From positions 186,001 through 250,000 of the forward strand of contig NZ_LIVT01000003.1 of NCBI RefSeq assembly GCF_001905905.1: a DNA stretch of 64,000 nt. Reading direction: 5' to 3'. This document shows positions 55,963 through 64,000 of the stretch, one piece after another. The translations under genes and the position numbers were made by a program. The notes below the pieces were generated by a model. It was not told the DNA's origin. It worked only from the letters and a program-made list of their open reading frames with translations, and did not search any database. The stretch comes from Streptomyces sp. CB02366 (GTDB taxonomy: Bacteria > Actinomycetota > Actinomycetes > Streptomycetales > Streptomycetaceae). Numbering within the stretch: the first letter of the stretch is position 1; each line of letters begins with the position of its first letter.

Positions 55963-56799
55963 CTAACTGTCAGTCCGACGGTACCGAGAGAAGAGGAAAC
56001 CGGCCTCTTCCAGCAACGATGCCAGGAAAAAACGTTCCGGCACAGCGATCCCGGGCCCTCCGGCAATGCGCTGAGCGTCACCCGCTGTGAGCATCGGGGA
56101 GATCGTGAGGCACAGCTCGTCCAGTACCCCGGCCGCCACGAACTGGCCGAGCAGCCGGGGGCCGCCCTCGGTGAGCTGCCGGCGCAGTCCCCGGTCCGCC
56201 AGTTCGCGCACGGCACGGGCCGGGTCCACCCCGGCGCCGTCGCCGGCGATCACCACCTCCGCGCCCGCCTTCCGGGCCGCCTCCATCCGGTCGGCCGGTG
56301 CTCCGGCGCCGGTCAGGACGAGGGTGGGGACCAGCGGCTCGGTGAACAGGGGCAGCGAGAAGTCCAGGTCCAGGGAGCCGCTCACCACCGCCACGGCGGG
56401 CGCGGGCCCCTGCCCGGCGGCAGCCCGCCGGGCGGCGAACGCCTCGCGGGCGCGGGCGGGGCGGTACCCCTCCTGCCGTACGGTCTCGGCCCCGGCGACC
56501 ACCACGTCGGCCAGGGCCCGCAGCGTGCCGAAGATCCGCATGTCGGCGGCGCAGGAGATGGGCTGCGAGCGGCCGTCGTGCTGGGCGGCCCCGTCGAGGG
56601 TGGAGACCATGTTGGCGCGCAGCCAGGGGGCGCCGGGCGTTCCGGTTCCCCCGGGCGCTCCACCGTGCGGGCGGGCGGGGTAGGCGTACACCTCCGCCAG
56701 CTCGTCGAGGCTCCACTCGCGGTCGGCGGACGGCGCGGGCGGGCCGTCGCCTCCCGACGTGCTCGTTGTCAGGTCCGTCACAGGGAACAGGCTTCGCAT
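55963..56799 (-). CDS. Pyrimidine reductase family protein (RibD C-terminal domain)
   Basis: A 278-residue dihydrofolate-reductase-fold protein. It resembles the RibD C-terminal reductase, with WLRANMVSTLDGAAQHDGRS, ADVVVAGAETVRQEGYRP and LTEGGPRLLGQFVAAG. It should bind NADPH and reduce a ribosylamino-pyrimidine or similar substrate. No deaminase domain is fused. A Pro/Gly-rich 30-residue leader precedes the domain. It is divergent from zapE over a 37-base promoter region. Confidence 0.88.
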   Translation of the reverse strand: MRSLFPVTDLTTSTSGGDGPPAPSADREWSLDELAEVYAYPARPHGGAPGGTGTPGAPWLRANMVSTLDGAAQHDGRSQPISCAADMRIFGTLRALADVVVAGAETVRQEGYRPARAREAFAARRAAAGQGPAPAVAVVSGSLDLDFSLPLFTEPLVPTLVLTGAGAPADRMEAARKAGAEVVIAGDGAGVDPARAVRELADRGLRRQLTEGGPRLLGQFVAAGVLDELCLTISPMLTAGDAQRIAGGPGIAVPERFFLASLLEEAGFLFSRYRRTDS

Positions 56800-56836
56800 G
56801 GGTTGCAGTCTGGCACGGGCCTTAGGGTGGAGAGTT

Positions 56837-57931
56837 GTGTCGTCATCCACCGCGTTTCCGGGGCAGAGCCCCCTCTCCGAAACGGCCCCGCTGTCCCTGT
56901 GCGCCCGCGAGCCGCACGTCCCCGCCGACCGTCTGGTCGCCGAGATGGTGCCGCCGCCGCGCTTCGACGCGGTGCGTTTCGACACGTACGTGCCCGATCC
57001 GAACCAGCCCAGCCAGAGCGAGGCGGTCACGGTCCTGTCGGCCTTCGCCGCCGGGCTCGGCGGCGCGCACGCGACGGGCTCCGGACGCCGCAGGTGGTTC
57101 GGGAGCAAGAAGCCGGCCGCGCCGGCCGGGCCGCGCGGGGTCTACCTCGACGGCGGCTACGGCGTCGGCAAGACCCACCTGCTGGCCTCCCTGTGGCACG
57201 CCACGCCGGCCGAGCCGTCGCTGAAGGCGTTCGGCACGTTCGTGGAGCTGACCAACCTGGTGGGCGCGCTGGGGTTCCAGCAGACCGTGAAGACGCTCAG
57301 CGGGCACCGGCTCCTGTGCATCGACGAGTTCGAACTGGACGACCCGGGCGACACCGTACTGGTGTCCTCGCTGCTCAGCCGGCTCGTGGAGGCCGGGGTG
57401 GCGCTGGCCGCGACCTCGAACACGCTGCCGGGCAAGCTCGGGGAGGGCCGGTTCGCCGCCGCCGACTTCCTGCGCGAGATCCAGGGGCTGTCGGCGCACT
57501 TCCGCCCGTTGCGCATCGACGGCGAGGACTACCGGCACCGGGGGCTGCCCGAGGCCCCGCCGCCGTACACCGACGAGCAGGTGACCCGGGCCGCGTACGC
57601 CACGCCGGGCGCGTCGCTGGACGACTTCCCCGGGCTGCTGGAGCATCTGGCCAAGGTGCACCCGAGCCGGTACGGGGCGCTCACCGACGAGCTGGGCGCG
57701 GTGTGCCTGACCGGGGTGACGGCGGTGCCCGACCAGTCGACCGCGCTGCGCCTGGTGGTGCTGGCCGACCGGCTGTACGACCGGGAGGTCCCGGTCCTGG
57801 CGTCGGGGCTGCCCTTCGACCGGCTGTTCAGCGACGAGATGCTGAACGGCGGGTACCGGAAGAAGTACTTCCGGGCGATCTCCCGGCTGACGGCGCTGGC
57901 GCGTGACGCGAAGGGGCTGGTGGCGCAGTAG
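56837..57931 (+). CDS. zapE: Cell division protein ZapE (AFG1-like ATPase)
   Basis: A 364-residue AAA-type ATPase. Walker A is GGYGVGKTHLL near residue 103, Walker B-type LLCIDEFELDDPGDT follows, and sensor-1 region AATSNTLPGKLGEGRF is visible. AFG1/ZapE proteins act in Z-ring dynamics and respiratory stress in proteobacteria; the role in Streptomyces is not established. GTG 56837 (VSSSTAFPGQSPLSE) is the best start. The gene runs divergently from the reductase gene. Confidence 0.87.
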   Translation: MSSSTAFPGQSPLSETAPLSLCAREPHVPADRLVAEMVPPPRFDAVRFDTYVPDPNQPSQSEAVTVLSAFAAGLGGAHATGSGRRRWFGSKKPAAPAGPRGVYLDGGYGVGKTHLLASLWHATPAEPSLKAFGTFVELTNLVGALGFQQTVKTLSGHRLLCIDEFELDDPGDTVLVSSLLSRLVEAGVALAATSNTLPGKLGEGRFAAADFLREIQGLSAHFRPLRIDGEDYRHRGLPEAPPPYTDEQVTRAAYATPGASLDDFPGLLEHLAKVHPSRYGALTDELGAVCLTGVTAVPDQSTALRLVVLADRLYDREVPVLASGLPFDRLFSDEMLNGGYRKKYFRAISRLTALARDAKGLVAQ

Positions 57932-58022
57932 GTTCGGGGGCGTAACGCGACGGGGAGCGGCGCACCACGGGCGCACCCGCCCTTACCCGTACAACCGCGC
58001 ACATCGTTCGAAGGGATCCGGT

Positions 58023-58448
58023 ATGGCTACCACGCGTCAGGCGCACACGGTCTGGGAAGGCAACCTCATCGAGGGCGAGGGGGTCGTCTCCCTCGACTCC
58101 TCCGGCATCGGCGAGTACCCCGTCTCCTGGCCCGCCCGCTCGGAGCAGGCGAACGGCAGGACCAGCCCGGAGGAGCTGATCGCCGCCGCCCACTCCAGCT
58201 GCTTCTCGATGGCGCTCTCGCACGGGCTGGCCGGGGCCGGCACCCCGCCCACCAAGCTGGAGACGAAGGCCGAGGTGACCTTCCAGCCCGGCACCGGCAT
58301 CACGGGCATCCACCTCACCGTCCAGGGCACGGTCCCCGGACTCGACGAGGCGGACTTCGTGAAGGCGGCCGAGGACGCCAAGGCGAACTGCCCGGTCAGC
58401 CAGGCCCTTTCGGGCACGACGATCACTCTGTCGGCGTCGCTGGCCTGA
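58023..58448 (+). CDS. OsmC family peroxiredoxin
   Basis: A 141-residue thiol peroxidase. Two catalytic cysteines are present: Cys60 (HSSCFS) and Cys123 (ANCPVS). The substrate-pocket Glu and Arg regions (PEELIAAAHSS, NGRTSPE) are in place. OsmC/Ohr proteins detoxify organic hydroperoxides; the pattern fits OsmC. GAAGGGATCC precedes the ATG. It is followed by a strong terminator, so it is monocistronic. Confidence 0.92.
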   Translation: MATTRQAHTVWEGNLIEGEGVVSLDSSGIGEYPVSWPARSEQANGRTSPEELIAAAHSSCFSMALSHGLAGAGTPPTKLETKAEVTFQPGTGITGIHLTVQGTVPGLDEADFVKAAEDAKANCPVSQALSGTTITLSASLA

Positions 58449-58460
58449 CCGGTCGGGCCC

Positions 58461-58485
58461 GCCGGGCCGGTCCGCCCGGCCCGGC
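58461..58485 (+). terminator. Terminator of the osmC-like gene
   Basis: Perfect 10-bp arms GCCGGGCCGG (58461-58470) and CCGGCCCGGC (58476-58485) with a five-base loop lie 12 bases after the stop codon. Confidence 0.7.
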
Positions 58486-58662
58486 CGCCTGACCACCCGC
58501 GGCCGGTCCTCCACCGGGTCCGGCCGTCCGCCGACGGCCCTTTCCACCGGGATCGTCCCAGGAGCACCACGAGGCGCGAGGGCGCGCATGGTTCCCTCGC
58601 GCCTCCGTGCGTGCTACACACGTGCGGGTCACTTCACCTGTCCGCCAACAGGGAGTCACCTC

Positions 58663-60036
58663 ATGTCAACCGCACCTCGTTCCACCGCAACGCGACGACA
58701 GGTCCTGGCCGGCAGCGGCGCGGCCGCCGCGATCGCCTTCACGGGGGCCTTCTCCGAACTCTTCGCGGGCACGGCCGCCGCGCGCGGCCACGGCGGCTAC
58801 GGCCCCCTCGTCCCCGACCCGGACGGTCTGCTCGATCTGCCGAAAGGATTCCGCTACCGGGTGCTGTCCCGGCAGGGCGAACCGCTGCGCTCCGGCGAAG
58901 GCCCGGTGCCCGGCAACCACGACGGCATGACGGCGCTCCGGGGGCGCAACGGGCGGGTCCACCTCGTCCGCAACCACGAGAACCGGCACACCGCCAAGAT
59001 CGGCGTACCGACCGTCGAAGGGCTGACCTACGACCCGGCGGCCAAGGGCGGCTGTACGGCGCTGGAGCTGGACGGCCGCAACAAGGTGCTGGGCGAGCGC
59101 GTGGCCATCGCCGGTACGGCGGTCAACTGCGCGGGCGGGCCCACCCCCTGGCACACCTGGCTGACCTGCGAGGAGAACGAGGACAAGGCCGGGACCAACG
59201 GGTACACCAAGGACCACGGCTTCATCTTCGAGGTGGACGGCGCCGATCCGCGCCGCACCGGAGCCGTCCCCCTGACCGCGATGGGCCGCTTCCAGCACGA
59301 GGCGGTCGCCGTGGACCCGAAGTCCGGGATCGTGTACGAGACGGAGGACGCGTTCGACAGGCCGTTCGGGCTGTTCTACCGCTTCCTGCCCGAGAAGCCG
59401 CTCGGCGGCACCGGTTCACTGCGGGCGGGCGGGGAGCTGGAGGCGATGCGGGTGCCGGGCGTGCCCGACCTCTCCGCCGTCCAGGAGACCGGCGCGAGTT
59501 TCGACCGGATCGAGTGGGTTCCCGTGCCGGATCCGCTGGCCAAGGAGACGGCGATCCGCTTCCAGGACTTCGGGCGGAAGGGCATCACGCACGCCCAGAA
59601 GCTGGAGGGCTGCTACTGGGGCGACTCCTCCGTCTACTTCGTCTCCAGCTTCGCCCGCAGCGACGACGGCTCGGCGGCCGACCACTACGGGCAGGTGTGG
59701 CGCTACGAGCCGAAGAAGCGGCGGCTCACCCTGGTCGTGCTCTTCGGCCCGGACACCGACGTCCAGCTGCCCGGCGACTCCCCCGACAACATCTGCCTGG
59801 CGGCGGACGGCGGGCTGATGGTCTGCGAGGACGGCGGCGGCGCGCAGTACGTGCTCGGGGTGACCCGGCGCGGGGAGGTGTACACGATGGCGCGCGGGCG
59901 GCAGAACATCGGAACGCCGGAGGACCCGGAGTGGGGCGAGTTCGCGGGGGTCACGTTCTCGCCGGACGGTTCGACGATGTACGTGAACTGCTACACCCCG
60001 GGGACGACGTTCGCGGTGACGGGGCCGTGGCGCTGA
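58663..60036 (+). CDS. Tat-exported PhoX-like phosphatase family protein (DUF839)
   Basis: A 457-residue secreted protein. A Tat signal carries Arg11-Arg12 (TRRQVLAGSG) and a cleavage region near AAARGHGG. The mature part resembles PhoX/DUF839 proteins: GLTYDPAAKGGCTALELDG, WLTCEENEDKAG, ENICLAADGGLMVCEDGGGA-like calcium/iron-binding segments near residue 395. PhoX enzymes are calcium- and iron-dependent alkaline phosphatases that release phosphate outside the cell. Whether this one keeps all metal ligands cannot be confirmed by eye. Confidence 0.82.
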   Translation: MSTAPRSTATRRQVLAGSGAAAAIAFTGAFSELFAGTAAARGHGGYGPLVPDPDGLLDLPKGFRYRVLSRQGEPLRSGEGPVPGNHDGMTALRGRNGRVHLVRNHENRHTAKIGVPTVEGLTYDPAAKGGCTALELDGRNKVLGERVAIAGTAVNCAGGPTPWHTWLTCEENEDKAGTNGYTKDHGFIFEVDGADPRRTGAVPLTAMGRFQHEAVAVDPKSGIVYETEDAFDRPFGLFYRFLPEKPLGGTGSLRAGGELEAMRVPGVPDLSAVQETGASFDRIEWVPVPDPLAKETAIRFQDFGRKGITHAQKLEGCYWGDSSVYFVSSFARSDDGSAADHYGQVWRYEPKKRRLTLVVLFGPDTDVQLPGDSPDNICLAADGGLMVCEDGGGAQYVLGVTRRGEVYTMARGRQNIGTPEDPEWGEFAGVTFSPDGSTMYVNCYTPGTTFAVTGPWR

Positions 60037-60109
60037 GGTAGTCGCCCACCGGGGTCGCCCTCGGAGCGCCGTAGAACAATATGACCGGATTGTCGGATAT
60101 TTTCCGTGA

Positions 60110-61021
60110 GTGATCACTACTGCGCGGACGACGACGGCTCTGACGGCGGCGGGGGTGCTGGCCTGCGCCACCCTGACGGGGTGCGGGGACGGGGGGCGTG
60201 CCCCCGCCCCCGCACCCCCGCCGACATCCGCCGCTTCGGCGCCGGGTTCCGCTTCGGCGCCGGCCTCCGTTCCCGCCGGGCCGAAGAAGCCGCCCACCAT
60301 GGCCCCCGGCCCGGCGGGCCGCACCCCGGTCTTCGAGCGGAGGGCGGTGGAGGGGGGCGCGGCCGGCCGGGCGGCGGAGAAGGTCGTGGCGCTGACGTTC
60401 GACGCCGACATGACGGCCGATCAGGGGCCCCGGGCCGCCGCCGGCGAACGCTTCGACAACCCGGGACTGATCGCGCTGCTGCGCCGGTCGAACGTGCCCT
60501 CCACGGTGTTCATGACCGGGCGCTGGGCCGAGGAGTACCCGGAGCAGGCGAAGGCCATCGGAGCGGACCCCCTGTTCGAGGTCGCCAACCACTCCTACAG
60601 CCACCACGCCTTCAGCTCCCCCTGCTACGGCCTGCCGAAGGTCGAGGAGGCCGCGATGACCGCCGATGTGGAGCGCGCCTTCACCGCGTTCCGGAAGGCG
60701 GGCGTGCGGAACGTGGTGCCGTACTTCCGTTTCCCCGGCGGCTGCTACGACGACGCGGCGCTGCGCGCCCTGGCCCCGGCGAACGTGACGGCCGTGCAGT
60801 GGGACGTGGTCAGCGGCGACGCCTTCGCCGCGGACGCGGACGCGGTGGCCGAGCAGGTGCTGGACGGGGTCCGGCCGGGCTCCCTCGTGGTGATGCACTG
60901 CACCCGCAGCGCGGCCCCGGCCACGGAGGCGGCCGTACGACGGATCGTGCCGGAACTCCGCGAGCGCGGCTACCGCTTCGTGAAGGTGTCGGAGCTGATG
61001 GAGGGTGACGGCGGGCGGTAG
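60110..61021 (+). CDS. Lipoprotein polysaccharide deacetylase (NodB family)
   Basis: A 303-residue carbohydrate esterase 4 protein. A lipobox LTGC places acceptor Cys25. A Pro/Ala-rich linker to residue 65 precedes the catalytic domain with MT1 TFDADM (catalytic Asp and metal Asp), MT2 HSYSHHAF, MT3 RFPGG and a late VMHCT motif. It probably removes acetyl or formyl groups from cell-wall glycans. GTG 60110 is chosen. The upstream ACAAT-ATTGT arms may be an operator. Confidence 0.87.
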   Translation: MITTARTTTALTAAGVLACATLTGCGDGGRAPAPAPPPTSAASAPGSASAPASVPAGPKKPPTMAPGPAGRTPVFERRAVEGGAAGRAAEKVVALTFDADMTADQGPRAAAGERFDNPGLIALLRRSNVPSTVFMTGRWAEEYPEQAKAIGADPLFEVANHSYSHHAFSSPCYGLPKVEEAAMTADVERAFTAFRKAGVRNVVPYFRFPGGCYDDAALRALAPANVTAVQWDVVSGDAFAADADAVAEQVLDGVRPGSLVVMHCTRSAAPATEAAVRRIVPELRERGYRFVKVSELMEGDGGR

Positions 61022-61066
61022 CCCCGGCGCGGCGGCCGCCCTGCCGACGGCGACGCGAGGCAGGCG

Positions 61067-62182
61067 TCAGGCCAGCCGTGTGGCCCTCAGCCCGTCGAGC
61101 GGATACTCCTGCGGAAGCCTGGCGGGGTCGCCCGGCACCGTGATCTGCACCGCGACGGGCCGCGAGCCGCCCGCCTCCAGCAGCTGGTCCGTCCGGGAGC
61201 AGAGGTACGCCTTGCCGTCCTCGTGCGTGATGTCGACACCGGACGCCACCACCTTCGCTCCGGGAGCCGTGCGCAGGTCGAAGGAGATCCGGAACTTGCG
61301 CGTGTCCTTCCCCCCTCCTCCGGCCTTGCCGACGGCGGTGACGGTCAGTTCGAGGCTGTAGACCCGGCCCTGCGGATCGTAGCTCTGCCACGAACCGACG
61401 GCCTTCTTCGTCACGACGATCTCGTCGTAGCCGGGAGGGATCGGCATCGGGGTGATGCGTCCGGCCCCGTTCACGACCTCCAGGCCGTCGACGGGGATCT
61501 TCCCCTTCCCGATCCGCTCGGCGCGGTCGGGAACGGCGTCGCCGCTGAGGTCGAGGTGGTTGACGTTGCCTGCCGAGTCGACCGCGTAGAAGTGACCGGC
61601 GGAGTCGAAGAACGTGGCCGAGTAGGACTTGCGGGAACCGCTGGACCCGCTGGCCTCGGCAGGCGGGAACACCCCCCTCTTGAGCACGGTCTTCATGGGG
61701 TTCTTCCCGGGGTCCACATGGAGCAGGTCGCCGTTGTCGCCCTCGACCGAGATCAGCCGACCGTCCCTGGGGTGGTGAGCGAAGTCGTCCCACCGCCCCG
61801 GGCCCGGACAGGGACCGGCGGTCGCCATCCGGGTCACCACGTCGATCGTGTAGCTGGGCACATCGGGACCGCTCGCGACGAACAGCTTCTTCCCGTCGTC
61901 GTCCATGTCGCCGTCGTACCACTTCAGTCCGTCCGGCAGCCCTTCGACCACCGCGTCCGAAACGGTGCCGGCCTCCACGTCGACGGTGACGAGCCTGTCG
62001 CCGCTGACGGCGAAGAGCAGCGGCTCCTTGTCGTCCCCCCTGTACTGCGCGCCCATGGCGGTGTAGCCGCCCCGGTACGCCGGCACGTTCTCGACCACAC
62101 GGGTGTCCCCGTCGATGGGGTCGAAGCGGTAGATCCGCGTGTTCGTCCTGCCTACCGCCAAATACACTTTACGGTGCGTCAC
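61067..62182 (-). CDS. Predicted beta-propeller protein, unknown function
   Basis: A 371-residue protein rich in beta-strand repeats (RIYRFDPIDGDTRVVEN, LVTVDVEAGTVSDAVVEG, YAVDSAGNVNHLDLSGD), consistent with a seven-bladed propeller. There is no signal peptide, although related extracellular proteins usually have one. The GTG start at 62182 has only GAAAGAAG upstream. The C-terminal part (RPVAVQITVPGDPAR) suggests a beta-sandwich. Function unknown. The gene uses slightly more A/T-rich codons near its 5' end. Confidence 0.65.
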   Translation of the reverse strand: MTHRKVYLAVGRTNTRIYRFDPIDGDTRVVENVPAYRGGYTAMGAQYRGDDKEPLLFAVSGDRLVTVDVEAGTVSDAVVEGLPDGLKWYDGDMDDDGKKLFVASGPDVPSYTIDVVTRMATAGPCPGPGRWDDFAHHPRDGRLISVEGDNGDLLHVDPGKNPMKTVLKRGVFPPAEASGSSGSRKSYSATFFDSAGHFYAVDSAGNVNHLDLSGDAVPDRAERIGKGKIPVDGLEVVNGAGRITPMPIPPGYDEIVVTKKAVGSWQSYDPQGRVYSLELTVTAVGKAGGGGKDTRKFRISFDLRTAPGAKVVASGVDITHEDGKAYLCSRTDQLLEAGGSRPVAVQITVPGDPARLPQEYPLDGLRATRLA

Positions 62183-62417
62183 GAGATGGCTTCTTTCAGT
62201 GATGGGCGAAGTGCCGCCTCAGCATCACGTCACCGCACATTCCTCCGCAAGGCCGCGAAGCGGTCAACCAGCGAGAAAAGGTCATTCCCGACCCCCGTGC
62301 GCGCTACCGGCACGGCTGCTTGACAACTCCTCGGTCACCCCGGCGGACGGAAGTCGCGGCGCCACGGTTCCGCCCGGTACGCGGAGGGACGCCCCACCAC
62401 GGTCTGCCGCGAAACGC

Positions 62418-62660
62418 TCAGCCGGAACAGGCCGTGCGGCCCGCCTCCTGCCACGCGCAGACCGGGCAGAGCGTGGCGCCCCGGGTCGACTCCGGATACT
62501 CGGTCGGCTCGCGGCACAGCACGCACTCGGCGTACGGAGGGCCTGCGGCGGCCCCGTCCGGTGCGGCCGGCGCACCCGGCCCGGAGGGCGCGCAGTACGT
62601 GCCGTCGTCGTGCGTGCCGTCCCCGCCCGTTCCCCCGTCCCTGCCCATGTCCATGCTCAC
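62418..62660 (-). CDS. Small zinc-ribbon hypothetical protein
   Basis: An 80-residue protein. The N-terminal 40 residues are Gly/Asp/Ala-rich and likely disordered. The C-terminal half has two CxxC pairs (CVLCREPTEYPESTRG and LCPVCAWQEAGRTAC) which should bind zinc. Homologues exist in Streptomyces as hypothetical proteins, as I remember them. GTG 62660 or ATG 62654 could be the start. Function unknown. Confidence 0.7.
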   Translation of the reverse strand: MSMDMGRDGGTGGDGTHDDGTYCAPSGPGAPAAPDGAAAGPPYAECVLCREPTEYPESTRGATLCPVCAWQEAGRTACSG

Positions 62661-62813
62661 GAGCCTACTCGTCCGCGCCGGGCGGCGGTCCGGCCGACGA
62701 GGAACGCGGCCGGTACGACGAGGGCCCGCGCGGACGGGGAGGACCGGCCCCGCCCGTGCGGGCCCGGACGCCGCACAGACCGTACCGGCGTCCCACGCGC
62801 CGTGCCCCGGCGC

Positions 62814-63488
62814 TCAGTTGGAGGTCTTCTCCGGCCTCGTCTCGCTCGGGCGGACGATCACGAAGCCCTCGCCCTGGAGCATCAGCTGGACCGCCTCGCC
62901 GGAGCCGCCGCGCACCATCGAGCCGACGCTCTGGGAGCGGTGCAGGCTCGTCGTGAGCTGCTGGCTCCAGCCGACGACCGCGTCCGTGTCCACGTACACC
63001 GGCTGGGCGGAGGTCACGGGGATCACGATCGGGGAGCCCTCGCACATCAGGCCGAGCTTGCCGTAGCCCGTGAAGACGCTGTTGAAGAGGCCGCCGCCGA
63101 CCATGCCGGCGCCCTTCACCGTCTTGATCTCGTAGGAGAGCGTGGGGTCGAAGCACAGGACGTTGCGGCCGTTGATGGTGATGGCGTCGCCCTGGTCCAG
63201 CTCCACGATGAAGCAGTTGGCCGCCTCGTGCGCGAACCACGCCTCGCCCTGGCCCCGGACGGCCATCAGCGCCAGGCCCTCGCCGGTGACCGCGCGCTTG
63301 AGCATGCCGCCGATGCCCTGGCCCTTGCGCTCGAACTGGAGGTTGCCGCGGAAGGCGATCATCGAGCCCTGCCGGGCGTGCATCTCCCCGTTGACGGCGT
63401 ACTTGATCGACTTGGCGTTCTGCAGGGTCATGCCGGGGGCGGTGGCCGCTTGGGCCAGGTGCTCGCTGGAAAAGAGATCGCTCTTCAT
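62814..63488 (-). CDS. AIM24 family protein
   Basis: A 224-residue TRAP-like/AIM24 beta-fold protein. Features include NGEMHARQGSMIAFRGNLQF near residue 35, VELDQGDAITINGRNVLCFD, and GLFNSVFTGYGKLGLMCEGS. AIM24 proteins in yeast affect mitochondrial inner-membrane organisation; the bacterial role is unknown. ATG 63488 is preferred over the GTG 15 bases upstream because AGGATG is better spaced. It is divergent from the peptidyl-tRNA hydrolase-like gene. Confidence 0.87.
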   Translation of the reverse strand: MKSDLFSSEHLAQAATAPGMTLQNAKSIKYAVNGEMHARQGSMIAFRGNLQFERKGQGIGGMLKRAVTGEGLALMAVRGQGEAWFAHEAANCFIVELDQGDAITINGRNVLCFDPTLSYEIKTVKGAGMVGGGLFNSVFTGYGKLGLMCEGSPIVIPVTSAQPVYVDTDAVVGWSQQLTTSLHRSQSVGSMVRGGSGEAVQLMLQGEGFVIVRPSETRPEKTSN

Positions 63489-63559
63489 GCGGAGCATCCT
63501 CACCCGGACCAGGCCGTTCCGCCAAGCAGGTGATCCGCCCCACCTGGCAGACTGGGACG

Positions 63560-64000
63560 GTGAGCAGCGACGACACCCCCTCCTCCGCCTCCGGGAGCCC
63601 CTTCCGCCCCGGCGCGGCCGACCGCGACCGGGCGCCGCAGTTCGTGCTGCCCCTGGTGCTCCACCTGGAGAAGACGGCCCCGCCCGCCCGCACCGACGCC
63701 CTGCGGGCCGCCGCCCGTGCGGTCCTGGCGATCCTCTCCGACGAGCGGTCCCTCGGCGACGGCGCGTGGGCGGCGGCGATGCGGGACTGGCAGGACGCCC
63801 GCATCCGCAAGGTCGTACGCCGGGCGCGCGGCGCGGAGTGGCGCAAGGCGGCGGCGCTGGACGGCATCACGGTGACGGGCGAGGACGGCGCGGAGGTACG
63901 GGTGTTCCCGCCGGTGCCGCTGGACGGCTGGCCCAGGGAACTGGCCAAGCTCCAGGTGTCGGGCACCGAACTGGAGGACCCCGGGGCGCCCGTGGCCCCC
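63560..64000 (+). CDS. Peptidyl-tRNA hydrolase-like protein, N-terminal part (cut by window end)
   Basis: 147 codons are open to the window end from GTG 63560. The N-terminal FVLPLVLHLEKTAPPAR, WQDARIRKVVRRARGAEWRK and VRVFPPVPLDGWP segments resemble the leader domain of Streptomyces proteins annotated as peptidyl-tRNA hydrolase, in which a PTH2-type domain follows. That domain, which would confirm the name, lies outside the window. CAGACT six bases before the GTG may be a -10 of a leaderless transcript. Confidence 0.55.
   Translation, partial: MSSDDTPSSASGSPFRPGAADRDRAPQFVLPLVLHLEKTAPPARTDALRAAARAVLAILSDERSLGDGAWAAAMRDWQDARIRKVVRRARGAEWRKAAALDGITVTGEDGAEVRVFPPVPLDGWPRELAKLQVSGTELEDPGAPVAP

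Overview
The window is high-GC actinobacterial DNA and almost certainly comes from a Streptomyces chromosome. Codon third positions are overwhelmingly G or C, and many starts are GTG or lie 6-8 bases behind a -10-like hexamer. The gene content is typical of the genus: an assimilatory sulfur operon, an SAV2148-family HEPN protein, a WhiJ/DUF397/ATPase locus, GlgX/TreY/TreZ, DUF1707-FHA and AIM24 proteins, and sugar ABC transporters without their own ATPase. No rRNA, tRNA, CRISPR array, prophage or intact insertion sequence was seen.

Layout. (1) 1-9.85 kb: a sulfur-assimilation block. A 27-codon cysteine-type leader peptide precedes sulfite reductase, a small zinc-ribbon protein, cysH, cysC, cysD and cysN, many joined by 4-bp stop/start overlaps. 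Two micro-ORFs, a sulfonate-type ABC transporter and a sirohydrochlorin chelatase (siroheme supply) follow. (2) 9.9-20.7 kb: small metabolic genes, an APH(3'')-type streptomycin kinase, a secreted subtilase, a macrolide-type glycosyltransferase behind a promoter with a palindromic operator, a sugar ABC transporter, another phosphotransferase-fold gene and a DnaQ-type exonuclease. (3) 20.9-37.8 kb: the SAV2148-family HEPN gene, then carbohydrate genes. glgX and treY lie together; treZ lies 6 kb away, divergent from a beta-glucosidase/alpha-L-fucosidase pair. A degenerate P450, an FHA protein, a GNAT, a PepP-type peptidase, a nucleotide-kinase-like protein and a VOC protein fill the gaps. (4) 37.9-41.2 kb: a LysR regulator and the tdh-kbl threonine catabolic operon, with a strong terminator. 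(5) 41.4-53.4 kb: the most accessory-looking part. It holds a frameshifted hypothetical, an orphan GTPase-associated-protein-1-like gene, scattered partner-switching components (PP2C, STAS, RsbA-type kinase), a DNA-ligase relic, a WhiJ-type XRE/DUF397/ATPase locus with a 27-bp palindrome, an orphan maltokinase-cap protein and a 5'-truncated PIN-domain gene. (6) 53.4-64 kb: conserved housekeeping genes: msrB, murC, a small Usp-like protein, a RibD-type reductase, zapE, an OsmC protein, a Tat-exported PhoX-like protein, a lipoprotein polysaccharide deacetylase, AIM24 and the start of a peptidyl-tRNA-hydrolase-like gene.

How the genes work together. Region 1 takes up sulfate or sulfonates, activates sulfate (CysDN), reduces APS to sulfite (CysH) and sulfite to sulfide (SirA), and supplies siroheme. 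GlgX debranches glycogen, and TreY then TreZ release trehalose. Tdh and Kbl convert threonine to glycine plus acetyl-CoA. The PP2C, STAS and kinase genes at 44.8-48.6 kb could form an anti-sigma regulatory switch.

Limits: family names come from reading protein motifs and remembered family features, not from database searches. Promoters, operators and micro-ORFs are by-eye predictions.
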